The translations under genes were made by a program, and so were the position numbers. 64,000 nt of DNA, taken from Paraspadella gotoi (taxonomy: Eukaryota > Chaetognatha). Shown one piece after another: positions 11,801 to 23,900 of this stretch. A model generated the notes under the pieces. That model ran no database searches. It worked only from the letters and a program-made list of their open reading frames with translations, and was not told where the DNA came from. The stretch is from the NCBI GenBank assembly GCA_051294375.1, contig CM119271.1:14948770-15012769 (forward strand), written 5' to 3'. Each line of letters begins with the position of its first letter. The stretch's first letter is position 1.

Positions 11801-12494
11801 CGGACTCGTCGCAGTCGCGCATGCAATCATTTTACCATTGCATAACCGCTTTCTCTTCCCTTCGTTCTCTCTTTATTTTTAGTATCTTTTTATCTCTCCC
11901 ACATTTATTCATTCAATTTCTTTAATTAAATTATATTAATTAAATTCGTTTAATTTAATTAATTCAGCTCATACTTTTTAATTTATTTACTCAATGTAAT
12001 TTATATATCTTAATTCCTCTATCATTTATTTTAATTAAATAAATTAAAATTTAATTCTTTCATTCAATTGTATTCATTCAAATATATTATATATTATATT
12101 ATATAATATATATTCATTTTTTTATTCAAATAATTTTTACTTTTGTTTAATTCTTTTATTTAAATTTTTTTGTTTGATTTTGTATTCACTAAATCCCATA
12201 ATACAACGAAAAAAGAGAAAATACACGATGATTTTGTATTTATAAATAGAGAGAGACGAAAAAGAGTCTTAAACAAGTCTAACCTGGCCGTGACTAGAAT
12301 TCCTCTCCCTTTCTTTTCCCTTCAGATCCGTTGGCGACGTCCGATTCGCCGAGATCAAAGTCAAAGAGGGAAAAAGTCAAGGATGCGGCGTGGTCAAGTT
12401 CGCGACCAGGGAGGAGGCGTGCCGCGCTATCGATCTCTTTGACGGAACGAGGATCGATGGTAGAGAGATCGAAGTTCGATTCGATCGAGCTTAA
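5893..12494 (+). CDS. HNRNPM: Heterogeneous nuclear ribonucleoprotein M homologue
   Basis: This is a nuclear pre-mRNA-binding and splicing regulator (Drosophila counterpart rumpelstiltskin). The seven exons keep phase throughout: 5893-6051, 6490-6699, 7438-7561, 9298-9477, 9560-9752, 10568-11374 and 12326-12494, giving 613 residues. RRM1 (RVYVSNIPYETKW, then SKGCAVVELK) spans exons 1-2. RRM2 (TLFVSNLSFNVKW, then GMAIVQM) spans exons 4-5. A Met/Gly-rich region in exon 6 matches the MG-repeat region of hnRNP M. RRM3 (SVFVRNLPFSVSW, then GCGVVKF) spans exons 6-7 and ends the protein at FDRA. Order and spacing follow the family. Intron 3 carries a MITE and intron 5 a dispersed repeat. The second junction of exon 5 (CTCAA|GTGAGA) is chosen from donor consensus. 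Confidence 0.95.
7829..8094. mobile_element. Tc1/mariner-type MITE in hnRNP M intron 3
   Basis: The left end (7829-7852) starts CAGGGAGGTCCAGCTCTAAT. The right end (8071-8094) is its reverse complement with one or two mismatches. Both sides are flanked by TA (7827-7828 and 8095-8096), the expected target duplication. The 266-bp body has no coding frame, so it depends on a transposase elsewhere. Confidence 0.88.
8871..8926. repeat. Short tandem repeat in hnRNP M intron 3
   Basis: Four to five copies of a unit of about 11 bp containing CAGCTGATTT. Each copy creates a TTCCAG that resembles a 3' splice site, inside an intron of about 1.7 kb. Confidence 0.7.
10318..10534 (+). repeat. Dispersed repeat family, copy A
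   Basis: Shares blocks with copies at 12812, 16840 and 35854: ATTATACCAC...GATAGGAAA, ATTATCTTGTAAGA, GTCCAAAGTC...GGGGCAAGA, and the end ATATTGGTTGT. It lies in intron 5 of the hnRNP M gene, and its end abuts the pyrimidine tract of the exon 6 acceptor. Sequence from about 9860 to 10317 may belong to a longer version of the element. Confidence 0.75.
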
Positions 12495-13532
12495 TTCCAG
12501 AGAAGGAACCATCTTTCTCTTCTTTTTTACCCGCATCTGCTTACTGCTGGTTCCGGCTCTTTGATCCACTTTGTCGACCCGTCGGTCCCAACCCGAAATT
12601 GTTTCGGTATCATTGAGAATCATATCAGAACATCGAATTATGATCAATTTCCAAAAAAAAAAAAAAAAAAAAATCCATGGCTCTCCGTCCGTCTGTATGT
12701 CCATCCATCCTGAGTGTTGGTGAAGTTATAACTGAACCAGAAATCAAATTTTGATAGAATCATCCGAGTAGAAATGAGTTTAAATTAAAAAAATTTAAAA
12801 AATTACACATACAATTGAAACATTCTTTGAAATATTATACCACCTCATTGATAGGAAAGCCAGGTATTCTGGGAGTGAATAAACAAGACTTTATTGAAAG
12901 CTTACCTTAAACCACCAAAGCCTGTCCAAAGTCAGGGGCAAGATAGCTTATTTAAATATTGAATTTTGCTTTTTTCTTTTGAGACGGAGGCAATTAAGGT
13001 TGAAAAACTATTTATCAAAAATATTGATAGTAAATTGTATTAAATAAAAAAAATTAGACTAATAATCATAACTTATCATCTGATTAATGATCGTGTTCAG
13101 ATCTGATATTGTTTTTTTTTTTTTTAAATCCTACTATTAGATTACTGTTAGATTTTCTCCGGCTCACTCTCCTCCGTTCGAGTTGGTTCTGCCAACATTT
13201 TCGTTTGAGATTGGTTCCCCCCCCCCCAATCTGATGAATGATGTTTGTGAAGTATCCATCAAATCTTTTCAGGATTAATCGTTTACTCTCGAAAATTGTT
13301 TTGGCCAATTCGAATTGTTTTTCATTCCGTCTTAAGGTGTTTGGATCTCCCCGCTAAAAACTGTATACATCAGTCGCTCTAGATCGACTGAGTCCGAAAC
13401 ATTGAGACGAGTCTTTGGCCAAAGACGCAAAAGTTCCTTTCACCACGCCCATTGCCACGGGACGCGCGACGGTGGACGCGTCGCACCCCCTTTGTCCCCT
13501 TTGCCACGCCCACAGCCCCACTCCTCGTCTCC
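12495..13532. other. Intergenic between hnRNP M and CNOT7/8
   Basis: Contains an A tract (12653-12672), repeat copy B and a C tract (about 13219-13227). No coding frame. Confidence 0.5.
12812..12954 (+). repeat. Dispersed repeat family, copy B
   Basis: Matches copy C from CAATTGAA...TTTGAAA through CCTCATTGATAGGAAAG, then skips about 60 bp and resumes at CCTTAAACCACCAAAGCCTG to GGGGCAAGATAGCTTATTTA. The last ATATTGGTTGT block is missing, so this copy is internally deleted and 3'-shortened. Confidence 0.78.
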
Positions 13533-15254
13533 ATGCCCTCGCTCGACCCTATGCAAATGGTGGTCGCCTCCGAGGTCGGCATCAAGGATGTTTGGGCCCA
13601 CAATATGGAGGAGGCCTTCAGGGACATCAGGCGGCTCGTCCAGGTTTGGGACGGGAAGATGGAAAAAGGGGTTTTCTTCTTATTTATTAGAGGTTAACCC
13701 AGTAAATATCGCATCGTATTCCATCAAAGTACGACAATATGTAAATGAGATTTTCTCTCCCTCTCCCCCAGAAATTCAAGTACATCGCCATGGACACCGA
13801 GTTCCCCGGCGTGGTGGCGCGCCCCATCGGAGAATTCCGCTCGACGGCCGACTACCAGTACCAACTCCTCCGGTGTAACGTGGACTTGCTCAAGATCATC
13901 CAGTTGGGGATCACGTTCATGGACGAGGAGGGAAAGACGCCGCCCGTCTTTTGTTATCAGTTCAATTTCAAGTTTAATCTCACCGAAGACATGTACGCGC
14001 AAGACTCCATCGATCTCTTGCAGGTCGGTCGTAGTGTGGCGATTTTTTAATTAGGGGTCAGTTTATTTTAAACAGCGGTCTACCTTTAAACGAGAAATAA
14101 ACTAAGAAAATAACGAGCCAACGATAATATCTGCCAAAGTGGCGCTTGAGACTTATGCTGTGCACCTGGTGTCGAGGGTCCCGGGATCCCGTCCCGCAAT
14201 ACTTTTGTCGGGAAGAAATGTCTTTCGGAATCACGAATAAATTCTTGTGGATTAATTCTTTCATTAATTTAATTTTAATAATAAACTTGGTTTTTTTTTT
14301 CCATCGACAGAAATCTGGAATTCAATTTAAGAAACACGAAGAGGAAGGAATCGACGTGAGGGATTTCGCCGAGGCGCTAATGACATCCGGGGTCGTCTTG
14401 TCCGATCAGGTGGGCGATTCCTCGTCCTTTTTCTCATCCATACATCCATCCATTTGTCCGTTTTTCCATCGTTCCCAGGTCCGCTGGCTCTCCTTTCACT
14501 CTGGCTACGACTTCGGCTACATGATGCGAATGTTGACGGACTTGAATCTCCCCGAGGAGGAGGAGGATTTCTTCGAGACGCTCCGCATCTTCTTTCCCGT
14601 CGTCTACGATGTCAAATACCTCATGAAGAGTTGCAAGAATCTGAAGGGCGGCCTGCAGGAGGTCGCAGATCAGCTCGAGTTGGAGAGAATAGGTGAGAGA
14701 GAGAGAGAGAGAGAGAGAATGCCGGCTCGAGTTGCAGAAGATGATGGTAATTTATCCGCTTGATCTTATTAAAAGTTCAGTTTCTTTGTAGCTGTACGAC
14801 GAAGTCAATCTAATCATCCATTCCATCAATTCCATCCATGCAATTTCCCCTCAATCTTTCAGGTCCCCAGCACCAAGCCGGAAGCGACTCCCTCCTAACG
14901 GGCGCCGCCTTCTTCCGCATGCGCGAGTTGTTCTTCGAGGACAACATCGACGACACCAAATACTGCGGTCAACTCTACGGCCTCGGATCCTCTTACGTGC
15001 AGAACGGCGTCAACTCCGCCTATTCGGGTCAATACGCCGCCGACGACGACGAACCCGACGCCACGCCCATCGCCGACGACGGCACCAATAACAACAACAA
15101 CAACGGCCTCGACGGAGAAAAATCCAACGGTACGGAGACGATGACCGTCATAGGGGGCGCGACGACGAGCCATTCCACTTCCTCAGCCAGCGTCGCCTCC
15201 AACGACTCGGGCCACTCGGCTTCGGCCACGCCTCCCGTCATATCCGCCACGTAG
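13533..15254 (+). CDS. CNOT7: CCR4-NOT deadenylase subunit 7/8 (CAF1/POP2)
   Basis: This is the catalytic DEDD-family 3'-5' exonuclease that shortens mRNA poly(A) tails within the CCR4-NOT complex. Exons are 13533-13643, 13772-14023, 14311-14409, 14479-14692 and 14863-15254, giving 355 residues. The sequence is close to vertebrate CNOT7/8: YIAMDTEFPGVVARPIGEFR with the catalytic Asp and Glu, FNLTEDMYAQDSI, WLSFHSGYDFGY with the third catalytic Asp, and DVKYLMKSCKNLKGGLQEVA. The conserved core ends at LYGLGSSYVQNG. Beyond it lies an extra tail of about 85 residues, acidic and then Asn- and Ser/Thr-rich, that vertebrate CNOT7 lacks. ATG 13533 is the first in frame. Intron 4 begins GTGAGAGAGA and runs straight into a GA microsatellite. 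CNOT7 and CNOT8 cannot be told apart in an invertebrate. Confidence 0.96.
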
Positions 15255-16240
15255 CCCTCTCTAGCGCCGTCGGGGCTGTAGACCTTTTTTTTTGCTCTGG
15301 GAAATCTACGATCCACAATACTCGAAAGTTAGGGAAAAAATTATAATAATTATTAACACCTCTTTTATTTTTTTTATTTTTTTTTTCCCCGAAAATTCCG
15401 ATGACGCGTTTCGACGACCAACGGTGTTTGCACTGCACACTGCATATTGTGCAGTGCTTGCTTTACTTTTTACGGATTAAAAAAATATGATCACTTTTGC
15501 GCATAATCGATCGGTGCGTATTTGGTTACTATCACTCTTTTGTTGCGAATATTTTTTTTTTTCTGAAAAGAAAACAGAGCAAACAAATAATTGCGGGAAT
15601 GGTTGCAAAAATATTGCGAATATTGATTTTCATATCGCCTTATTTTTGGCGCGTATTTTGATTACGTTCGCGATTACATCCGGTACTTTGATGGTCGTTT
15701 AGTGATATACGGAGCGCAGAAAAACAGTCGGCGAAAAAGAAAAGAATATGTTGATTCTCTCGATTTAATATTTTGATAAAAACAATTTCGCGCCAACTAT
15801 TTTTTTATTTTTGTTCGATTTTTTTTCTTCTCCCAAACGTTGATATGTTTTTCACTCAAGTCAATTGGGATCTACTCTTGCTCACCGCGCGCGCCTCTCT
15901 CTCTCTCTCTCTCGGTTTTGACGGAGTTTACAAACAAACTTAATTTAAAAAAAAGAAAACTGAGTTTTATTTTCTATGATATTAAATTATTTTTTGTGTC
16001 GTCGCAGATTTCTCTTAAAATTCTCGTTATTCGCGGTTCTTTTCTTGATTGGCGAATTACCATTAATATTATTTTTAAGTTATGTCGTTTACTTTCTGAA
16101 TTTACCATTTGATAAAAATATCGCGGCATCCTCATTTAAATATCGCAGAATCGGCCAAATACTACTGAAGTGTAACTTCCTTTACTTTTCGATACCCCTT
16201 AACGTCGCGGGTATCCTCTTGGTGAAATTGTCTTGATTTG

Positions 16241-16269
16241 CTCTCTCTCTTTCTCTCTCTCTCTCTCTC

Positions 16270-16325
<56 letters not shown>

Positions 16326-16335
16326 CTCTCTCTCT
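16241..16335 (+). repeat. (CT)n microsatellite, about 95 bp
   Basis: Alternating CT on the + strand, interrupted only by a few single bases. Confidence 0.95.
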
Positions 16336-16839
16336 TAGTGAAACATTCCCCCAAGGCCTTAATCTCTCCATCCATCACACACGTTTTGTGATTTTACAGT
16401 ACGCACCGGCTATGACGCCGTTCGATTTCACGTTCGTTCCAAATGATTTCGCGCCGGCTAGCGCCGTGAGTACAGCGGGACCCGTTTCTGACGTTACAGT
16501 GGTGTCGTGGGAGAGGGTCAGCGTCGATTGTGGATTGAATTTGATCTTCGACGTCAACGAGTAAAAGAAATGATGACGTCGTGGTCATCGTCGGAGGGAA
16601 GACGCGCCCATTCAGTTAGAGGTATACAATATATACTACAATGTGTACTATACATAGTGTTTTAATTATTATTTTCTGTATTATTATAAAAAATATTTAT
16701 GATTTATTATGTGTAAAACGGAACACTCTTCCATTTTTTTTTAAATAAAAACGACTGCATCAACCTATAGCGGGGCCACTTTCCTAGATATATCACCAGA
16801 ACATTTTTTTTACTTTTTATACAATGCGGTCTTTTAATA

Positions 16840-17064
16840 CAATTGAATTCTTTGAAACATTATACCACCTCATTGATAGGAAAGTCAGGTATTCTGGGAG
16901 TGAATAAACGAGACTGTGAGAGAGTCTTGATTGAAAGCTTGCAGGGACCTGTTATCTCATTATCTTGTAAGAGTGATGAAGGCCTTAAACCACCAAAGCC
17001 TGTCAAAAGTCAGGGGCAAGATAGCTTATTTATTAAATGAATGGATAATTTTTATATTGGTTGT
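16840..17064 (+). repeat. Dispersed repeat family, copy C (fullest copy)
   Basis: The most complete copy, about 225 bp, running from CAATTGAATTCTTTGAAAC to ATATTGGTTGT. It contains all blocks found in copies A, B and D. No open frame or terminal inverted repeat is seen. Confidence 0.8.
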
Positions 17065-17183
17065 ACAAATTTCATATTTATTAGGTCAAAAATTTGATTA
17101 CTTACAAAAGTGTTCCGAATTACCCCGAACTGCCCTCCTAACTTCTCTTGCATTCATCTCCTTGGAAATCACAATCAAATTTA

Positions 17184-17425
17184 CTCGTTTCCTCCTTTTT
17201 TTCCTTTTGCACTTATTCCCCTTCCTCCTTATTCTCCTTCCTCCTTATTCTCCATCCTCCCGTTTTCCCTTCCTCCCTTTTTCCATTCTTCTCTTTTTCC
17301 CTTCCTTCCTTTTTCCCTTCCTCCCTGTTTCCCTTCCTCCCTTTTTCCCTTCCTCCTTTTTCCCTTCCTCCCTATTCTCCTTCCTCCCTCCCACTTTCCA
17401 CCCATTCCTAATTTCCTTTTCCCCA
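17184..17425 (+). repeat. Polypyrimidine minisatellite
   Basis: Irregular tandem units of about 13-15 bp, each of the form TTCCTCC(C/T)TTTTCC, cover about 240 bp immediately before the first recognised PKMYT1 exon. Confidence 0.85.
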
Positions 17426-17430
17426 AATGA

Positions 17431-20186
17431 GGCCAAGATCGCCGTCCCACCTTTTTTCGCCACACGGATCTCCTCTCCTCCCGAGCCACGCCCTCTTCTT
17501 CCAATTCTGCCACGGCTTTGACGAGCACACCGATCCTGACCCGTCCGGATCTCGACCCCACCCGCAAGACTCTGTCCGGCACGCCCATCCTCCCGCGTCC
17601 TGATCTTGACCACCTTCACAAAGCCTCCTCCAGCCTCTCCACGAAGCGCGAGGCCCTTCGCAGTCGCCTGCGTCGAAACTCTGACCGCGTGGCTCCGGAT
17701 GGACTCGGCGACGCCCTTAGCTTCGACGACGACGCCGTCGAAGGCGCGGCGTCTCTCAACGCTTCCTTCGCTCACCATTCGACCCAGGCGCCGTTATCGC
17801 CAATCAAATCATCCCTCTCTCAATCGCGCGTCTTCCATCGCCCACGCGAAGACGTCGCCCGAGTCGTTTCCTTTAAATCCTCTTCCCTCGGCTCCGCCTC
17901 CCGCCGACCACGCCTCTCCGCTCTATACGACGACAAGCTCGAATCCGACTATCTCCGCCAATGCTTCGAAGTCGGCGAGAAGATCGGCGAGGGCAGCTTC
18001 GGCGAAGTCTTCCGCGTCAAGTCCCGCGACGACGGTCGCTTCTACGCCGTCAAGCGCTCCCGCGGAGCCTTTCGAGGATCCGGAGATCGGAAGGAGAAGC
18101 TTAGCGAAGTTGCCAAGTACGAGAAGCTCGAAGCGCATCCCAATTGCGTCCGCTTCTACTTGGCGTGGGAAGAGCGGCGCCGCCTCTACATTCAAACGGA
18201 ACTCTGTCTGACCAACTTGCAGCAGCTCGTCGCCGCCGAGGGGAAGGAGGATCGACTCACTGAGTCGAGGGTGTGGGACGTGGCGCTGGATCTTCTGGCC
18301 GGCGTCAAGCATCTCCACGACGCCGGACTCGTTCATTTCGACGTCAAACCGGACAACGTCTTCGTGTCGCGCGACGGACGGAGGGACGTTTATAAATTGG
18401 GAGATTTCGGACTCGTCAAGGTGATTGCGATGGAGAGAAGGTTGGGGGATGGTTTCCATTGGTTTCCATTGTATTTATGCTTAGAGAAATATTATTTAAG
18501 AAATTACTCGCAATAAACGCGCTAATGAATGTTAGATATCGCCCTAGTTTGAGGCAAACTAAGCTGTACCATCAGGATTTTAGCTTTCAATTAGTGTCAA
18601 TAAATTTCTCCTAACTCTTTTTTTCCTTCCTTCTGCTCGCGGCATCGTCTTCCACATTTCTAAGGATGTTGGCGTCGGCGGTCAGTTAGACGACGCCCGC
18701 GAAGGCGACCCGAAATACTTGGCGCCGGAAATGCTGGAGGGACGCTTCACCAGAGCCGCCGATGTTTTTTCCCTGGGAATGACTCTGCTGGAGTTGGCTT
18801 CGGGTCTCGAACTCCCGAGCAACGGCGAAGCCTGGCACAAATTGCGCGGCGGAGCTTGGAACCCTGAAGAGTTCAAGACGGAACATCTCTCCCTCGACCT
18901 GCAAACGACCATCCGGCGGATGCTGGACCCTCGACCCGAATCTCGGGCCACAGTCGACGAGCTCCTCCAAGCCCCGGAAGTCATGCGGGCGGCCAAAAGG
19001 CGCCGACTACGCTTCACCCTTGTCGCCTTTGCGGATAGCCTCGTTGGCCTCTTGCGTCTCGTTATGCTGTTGGCGCTGGCGTTGTGGGAACGCCTCGTGC
19101 GTCTCCCGACGACGCTAGTCGCTCGCCGAGTTCTCGGGTTGACGTCGTTCGGAGATTCGAAGAAGACCGCATTACCGTATTCGACTCCCGACGGGCGAAT
19201 CGATCCGCCGCCCGAATCTTCCTCCTCCGTTTTCTTACGCGACGCTTCCTTCAGTGACGACGAAGTCTTTGACTTTGATTCTCGACGAAAGAACATATCC
19301 TCCAACCGCCTCTTTGACGCCGTTAGGGAACGGCTTATCGACAGTCCCGGACCGGCGGCGGCGTTGTCGGCACGCTGGCGCGGAGGACTGTCGCAGTCTC
19401 CGGGGCAGCAGCAGCAGCAGCAGAACACTTCGGCCTCGTCGTCCATCTTGGCTGCGCCGTTGAATCAATCGCGATCACCGACGTCGGAGAGGTGTGAGAG
19501 AGAGAGAGTGAGAGTGAGTGTAAAGAAATAAAAGGAGATTGAATAATCCTCTTCCCTCCAGGTCCCGCCCATCCTTCGACGCTTTCCACCTCGACGATTC
19601 TCAAGCTTCGTCATCCACGAATCTCGTCGTCGATGGCGACGCGGATTCTTTGCCTCTCGAAGATCTCGACGGCGCCTATGAAGGCGCTACCCCGCCGCCG
19701 AAGCATCCCCGGCCTAAGACTCGCCAAGTGGGCATGTCCGACGGAGCTATCAAATCGACTGTGGGAACCGAATCCGGCGACTCTCCCTTCTCGCGTCGAG
19801 CCACGCCTTCTCATCACGTCAGCGACTCTCCCTTCCGCGCCCCGTTGAGCGTTTCGACGCCGCGTCAAAAACCGGCGCTTTCCAGCGGCGCTGCCGAGTT
19901 GGAAAAGCCCGGTGTGGAATCGTCCGGCGCGGAAAACGAGGAAAACAACGACGGTTGGTCGCTGCGGCGCCGAGAGTCGACAGGGCCGCCCGCGCGACTC
20001 ACCGACGATCTCACCGACGACGGGAGAGAGTGGCGCCTCGTGGATTGGCTCGTCAACGACGTAGAGGGGTTCGTTCGAGAGAGGACTCCCTCCGCCGAGC
20101 AGCAGTCCACATCCGTTGGACCCAAGAACTTGCTCACGCTCTTCGACAATGTGTCCGACGACGAAGTCGCTGATGCCGCCGTTTGA
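17431..20186 (+). CDS. PKMYT1: Membrane-associated Cdc2-inhibitory kinase Myt1 (first exon missing)
   Basis: Myt1 phosphorylates CDK1 on Thr14/Tyr15 from the ER/Golgi surface and blocks mitotic entry. Exons are about 17431-18420, 18665-19491 and 19562-20186, giving about 813 residues. The N-terminal PTFFRH block matches the Myt1 leader. The kinase has the glycine loop GEGSFGEVF, the lysine in AVKRS, the catalytic HFDVKPDN (usually HLDVKPAN), the DFGLVK magnesium site and APEMLEG. After the kinase comes a hydrophobic stretch (LVGLLRLVMLLALALW) at the place of the Myt1 membrane anchor. The end GPKNLLTLFDNV resembles the Myt1 CDK-binding C-terminus. No ATG occurs in frame before the kinase, so an upstream exon must supply the start. 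An AG at 17430-17431 behind a 240-bp pyrimidine tract may be its acceptor. Confidence 0.93.
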
Positions 20187-20990
20187 AAGAAAGAGAGAGA
20201 GAGAGAAATGAAGCGAGACTGTGTGTTCGAGTCAAAATCAAAAAAAATGTTGAAAGCCTTTACTTTGTGATATCTTGCAATGCCAGTACTCGGATGACTT
20301 TGGGCGACGTTTCCGCCTGCAATCATTTAAAAAATCAAGTTATTTTAAGCTGAATCGTAAACTTTGAATGTATACAAAATCATATTGTCAAAGAACCATG
20401 TCATTTAACGCAAAAAAAAAAAATTGTGGTAATTTTCTTATTATTATTCAACGATATTGATAATTACTAGTGATGAATATCCCGATATTATGGACATGAC
20501 CTCCCATTTCTTAAGTCGTCAAAACTTGTCCTTATTGAGAAAGAAAAAAAACTTTGAATTTCCAACGTTGCCTTCCACGTAGTAGTTATATTCCTCATTT
20601 AATTTTTTTTTTCCGATTGTAATTTCCAGTTTCGCCTTTTTAATGTTTCAGTTTTTTTCTGCCCCTTTTGTAGGGGGGGGGGCAAATAAGAGATAAGAAA
20701 TTGAATTGTGACCTTCCAAAGAGGAGAGAGAGAGCCATGGCATTTTTCTGCTCCTCGCTCCAAAATAGTTCGGCTCAGTTGGCGAAAATCATTGCAAATT
20801 CCAGACTTTTATTTTTTCTTCTTTCCGCTTCACCCGGATAAGAAGTCTCGATCAACAGTCTCGACCAACACTCCCGACCAAAGAAACAACCAAAAACTTT
20901 TCAAACCCTAAACAAAACCTTGGCATTAAAATTTTCTACTCGAGTGCTACATTATTTTTCAACTTCGTTCGATAAAGAAGAGAAAAAACT
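20187..20990. other. Intergenic between PKMYT1 and period
   Basis: GA tract after the PKMYT1 stop (20190-20207), A tracts and a G run (20673-20682). A frame from about 20708 to 20911 carries no recognisable domain and is probably period 5' UTR or spacer. Confidence 0.45.
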
Positions 20991-23900
20991 ATGGAGAATA
21001 TCGACAAATCTTCGTCGACGCCGTCCGTAAAGGAGTCGGAGGGTTCGGCGCCGCGACTGGAGTCCTCCGGTGCCACGCCCATCATCTCCTTATTGCAGAC
21101 CCAATTCTATTCTGATCCTTCGTCACGTCTCCTTCGATCTCGATCCCCTCCCTCTTTCGATTCTCCGCCGCCAAAGAGACTCGGTCTTTGTCCGCCTTCT
21201 CAGACAGAGACAGGAAATTCATTTTCGCTGGTCGATCCTTCTATCCTCCCATCTTCTTCCGCTGCGCCGCTCTCCGATCCTCGCGTTCCGTCTCGTCCTT
21301 CTTCGCCCCGCGATCCGCTGCCGCCGCCCAGCGAAGCAGAGTCTCCGCCCACCAACGTTCGCGTTCCCTCGCCGAATTACGCCGGCGCCGCCAGCGGATT
21401 TCTCCTCGATAGCTCGGCCTCTTCGGTCCTGGGATCATTGCGATCCAAAGAGGATTCGGCCGCCTCCTACGTCCGCGTTCATCCCTCCGCTTCGTCCGAC
21501 AAGTCTCGACGAGCCTTCATGTCCGATCTCGGCATCGGGCTCGACTTTCTCCCCAGCGACTGCGGCGGGACCGGATCCGCCCGCGCCGAATCCTCCGGCG
21601 CCGGATGGAATTATTGGTCGAGCACCAATGTGGCCACCGTCTCCGAAGCGCCCTCGTCTCAGGGCGAAATCTCCTGCTCTTTGTCGAAGGAGAAAATGTC
21701 GGCGATTCGACAAAAGTTGAGAGAGTTGAAGTCGATCGCTCCGACGTCGAAAATATCGTCTTCTGGATCGAGAACCGTCTCCGCCATTCAATTCGCCATC
21801 GACAGCATCAATTCGAGTCTTGAAGGAAAGGAGCGAAACCAAATCTCCGCCAAAGAAAAACCCAGTTTGACCAAAGATCGTTCTCTCCCGCCGCCGGACG
21901 CCGGAATCGACAACAGAAAATACTTGAGAAAATTACCCTCGTACTTAAGCGTCGTCGAGACTCACCCGTGGTACAGCGATCCCGAAGGCTTCGCCATCAC
22001 GCTGGACCTGAGGACATTCGAAATAACCGCCGTCTCCCCGCAGCTCTACGACTTGCTGGGATATCGTCCCGACATGTGGCTCCGGCAGAGTTTCGTCAAA
22101 TACGTCTCCTCCTACGATTCGTGGACTCTAGGGACTCACTTTGCGATGATGCAGACAAATTTCATCAAAGGATCTCCGGGGAAAAAAGAGACGAACGGAG
22201 ATTGCAAAGGAAATCCGCTGAACGTTTATTGTCGTTTGTCTCCTTACTCCTCGTTGGAAAAAGGCTTCTCTTTTCCCGCCGAAAGGGACAAGATCGCCTT
22301 CAAACTAACCTGCGTCATTCATCCGCCGAGAAAGACTTTGGAGAGCGGCGAGTCTTCGCCCGACCCACTCTCCGGAGATGAGTCGGATCTCTCCGCCGCG
22401 GAGATCGAGTGGGACAACGAGGCCTGCGACAAAAGCGCCATCTTCATCCTTGCCTCTCCCCTTTACTCTCCCTACTCTAAGCCCTATTCTCTCCCCGGCG
22501 GGACGAATCAAGAAGAGTGCGCGTTTTTCACGCGTCATGACAGCGACTGCGCCTTCACTTCGGTCGACTCCAAGGTCACGACTCTTTTGGGTCATTTGCC
22601 GCAAGAAATGTGCGGCGTCTCTATCTTTCAGTTTCTCCATCCGGAGGATCTCTCCCTTCTCCTGGACATTCACCAAAAAATCTCCGTGACTCCGCATTCA
22701 CGGATGCCGGTGATCAACAGAAAGGCGTTTCGCCTGAGATGCTACAACGGGTCTTACTTGTGGGTCTCCACCGAGTGGACCTCCTTTCTGAATCCGTGGA
22801 CGTCCCTCATCGAGTTCATCGTAGGGAACCACACCATCGTCCAAGGTCCCGCGGATCCCAACGTCCTCGCCTCCAACGTCGACAAGGCGAAGCCGACGAA
22901 GCCCCAGCGGGCGATGGCGCGCCAAATAGGGAAGAAGATTCGCGACCTCTTGTCGACTCCCGTGGCGCAGCATTCCTCCAGCAGCGAATCATCTTCCGTC
23001 ATCATCTTGGGCAAATTGCCATCCTCCCAAAAGAAATCGGTCAATAACGAATCCAGCAAAAAGTCAATCATGTCCCTCGGCTCCTTCGGCGAGGAGTTGG
23101 AGAAACTCCGCGGTCAGGCTCTCTTGATTCAAGAGAACGACTCGACGGCGAGGCCCGTCGTCGATCCAGAGATCCTCAAAGTCATGAAGGAAACGTTGAG
23201 CCTCGATCCGCCACTGGCGCCCGTCCCAGTCAAACAGGTCGTCAAAGAGTTTAAGGGCGTCGTTGATGCCGGCGCTAAGAAGGAATTCGGGGATTCGGCG
23301 CCGCGCAGCGCCATGAACGACAAAGACGCCTCCTGCTCGTGTCCGTCGGATGCGGAGCCTTATGCAACTTATGCGCAGCTCAACTACGCCCACAACATTA
23401 AGCGGTTCCTGATGAGCAGCCCGCAGACCTACACCCACAATAGAATGATCAGATTCAATCCGGGTTTTCTCGACGACGACATCCCGTTGGTCCTGCCCAA
23501 ACCAGCGTGCGTCAAGTCTGTCAACAGCGCACACAGTCAGAAGGTGTTGGTCTCGGAGAAGGACGCGCCCTTGCATCGGGACGAGAACGCCAACTGTTCT
23601 GAGGATGAGGAGATGAGATTGGAGGAAGTTGAGAAGGAGAAGTTGAGGGATGAAGATCAACCGATGCAAGAATTGCAAAAACTGATGCAAGACGAAGCCG
23701 CCAAAAAGGGCGAGACGTTGGGGACAGAATCGTTTCCAGCCATTGGCAAAGGATCGAAAGAGCCGCTCAAAAAAATTGACTCGGGTGAGAAATCGACCTC
23801 GAGATTTCCCGACATAGCGACCGAAGATGCCGACAAGCCGCTCTACGTTCCTCAAGTCTTGACGGAAGATTTATTACAGCACCACACGCGGCTGGAGAAA

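Larger units (their letters stand above)
15255..17430. other. Intergenic upstream of PKMYT1
   Basis: Holds a long CT microsatellite, repeat copy C and a polypyrimidine minisatellite at about 17184-17425. A frame from ATG 16411 to TAA 16564 (51 codons) follows an acceptor-like ACAG, but it has no recognisable product and I do not call it a gene. The missing first exon of PKMYT1 should lie here. Confidence 0.45.

Noticed and set aside
16238-16564. Frame with Leu/Ser repeats and a downstream 51-codon segment
   Set aside because: The first part is a CT microsatellite. The second part has no homologue or partner exon that I can show.
17229-17778. Minus-strand Arg/Gly/Glu-rich frames
   Set aside because: They arise from the reverse complement of the polypyrimidine minisatellite and overlap the PKMYT1 first known exon in another frame.
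23064-23855. Minus-strand frame of 263 codons inside period
   Set aside because: It overlaps a conserved PER coding region on the plus strand and carries no recognisable domain.
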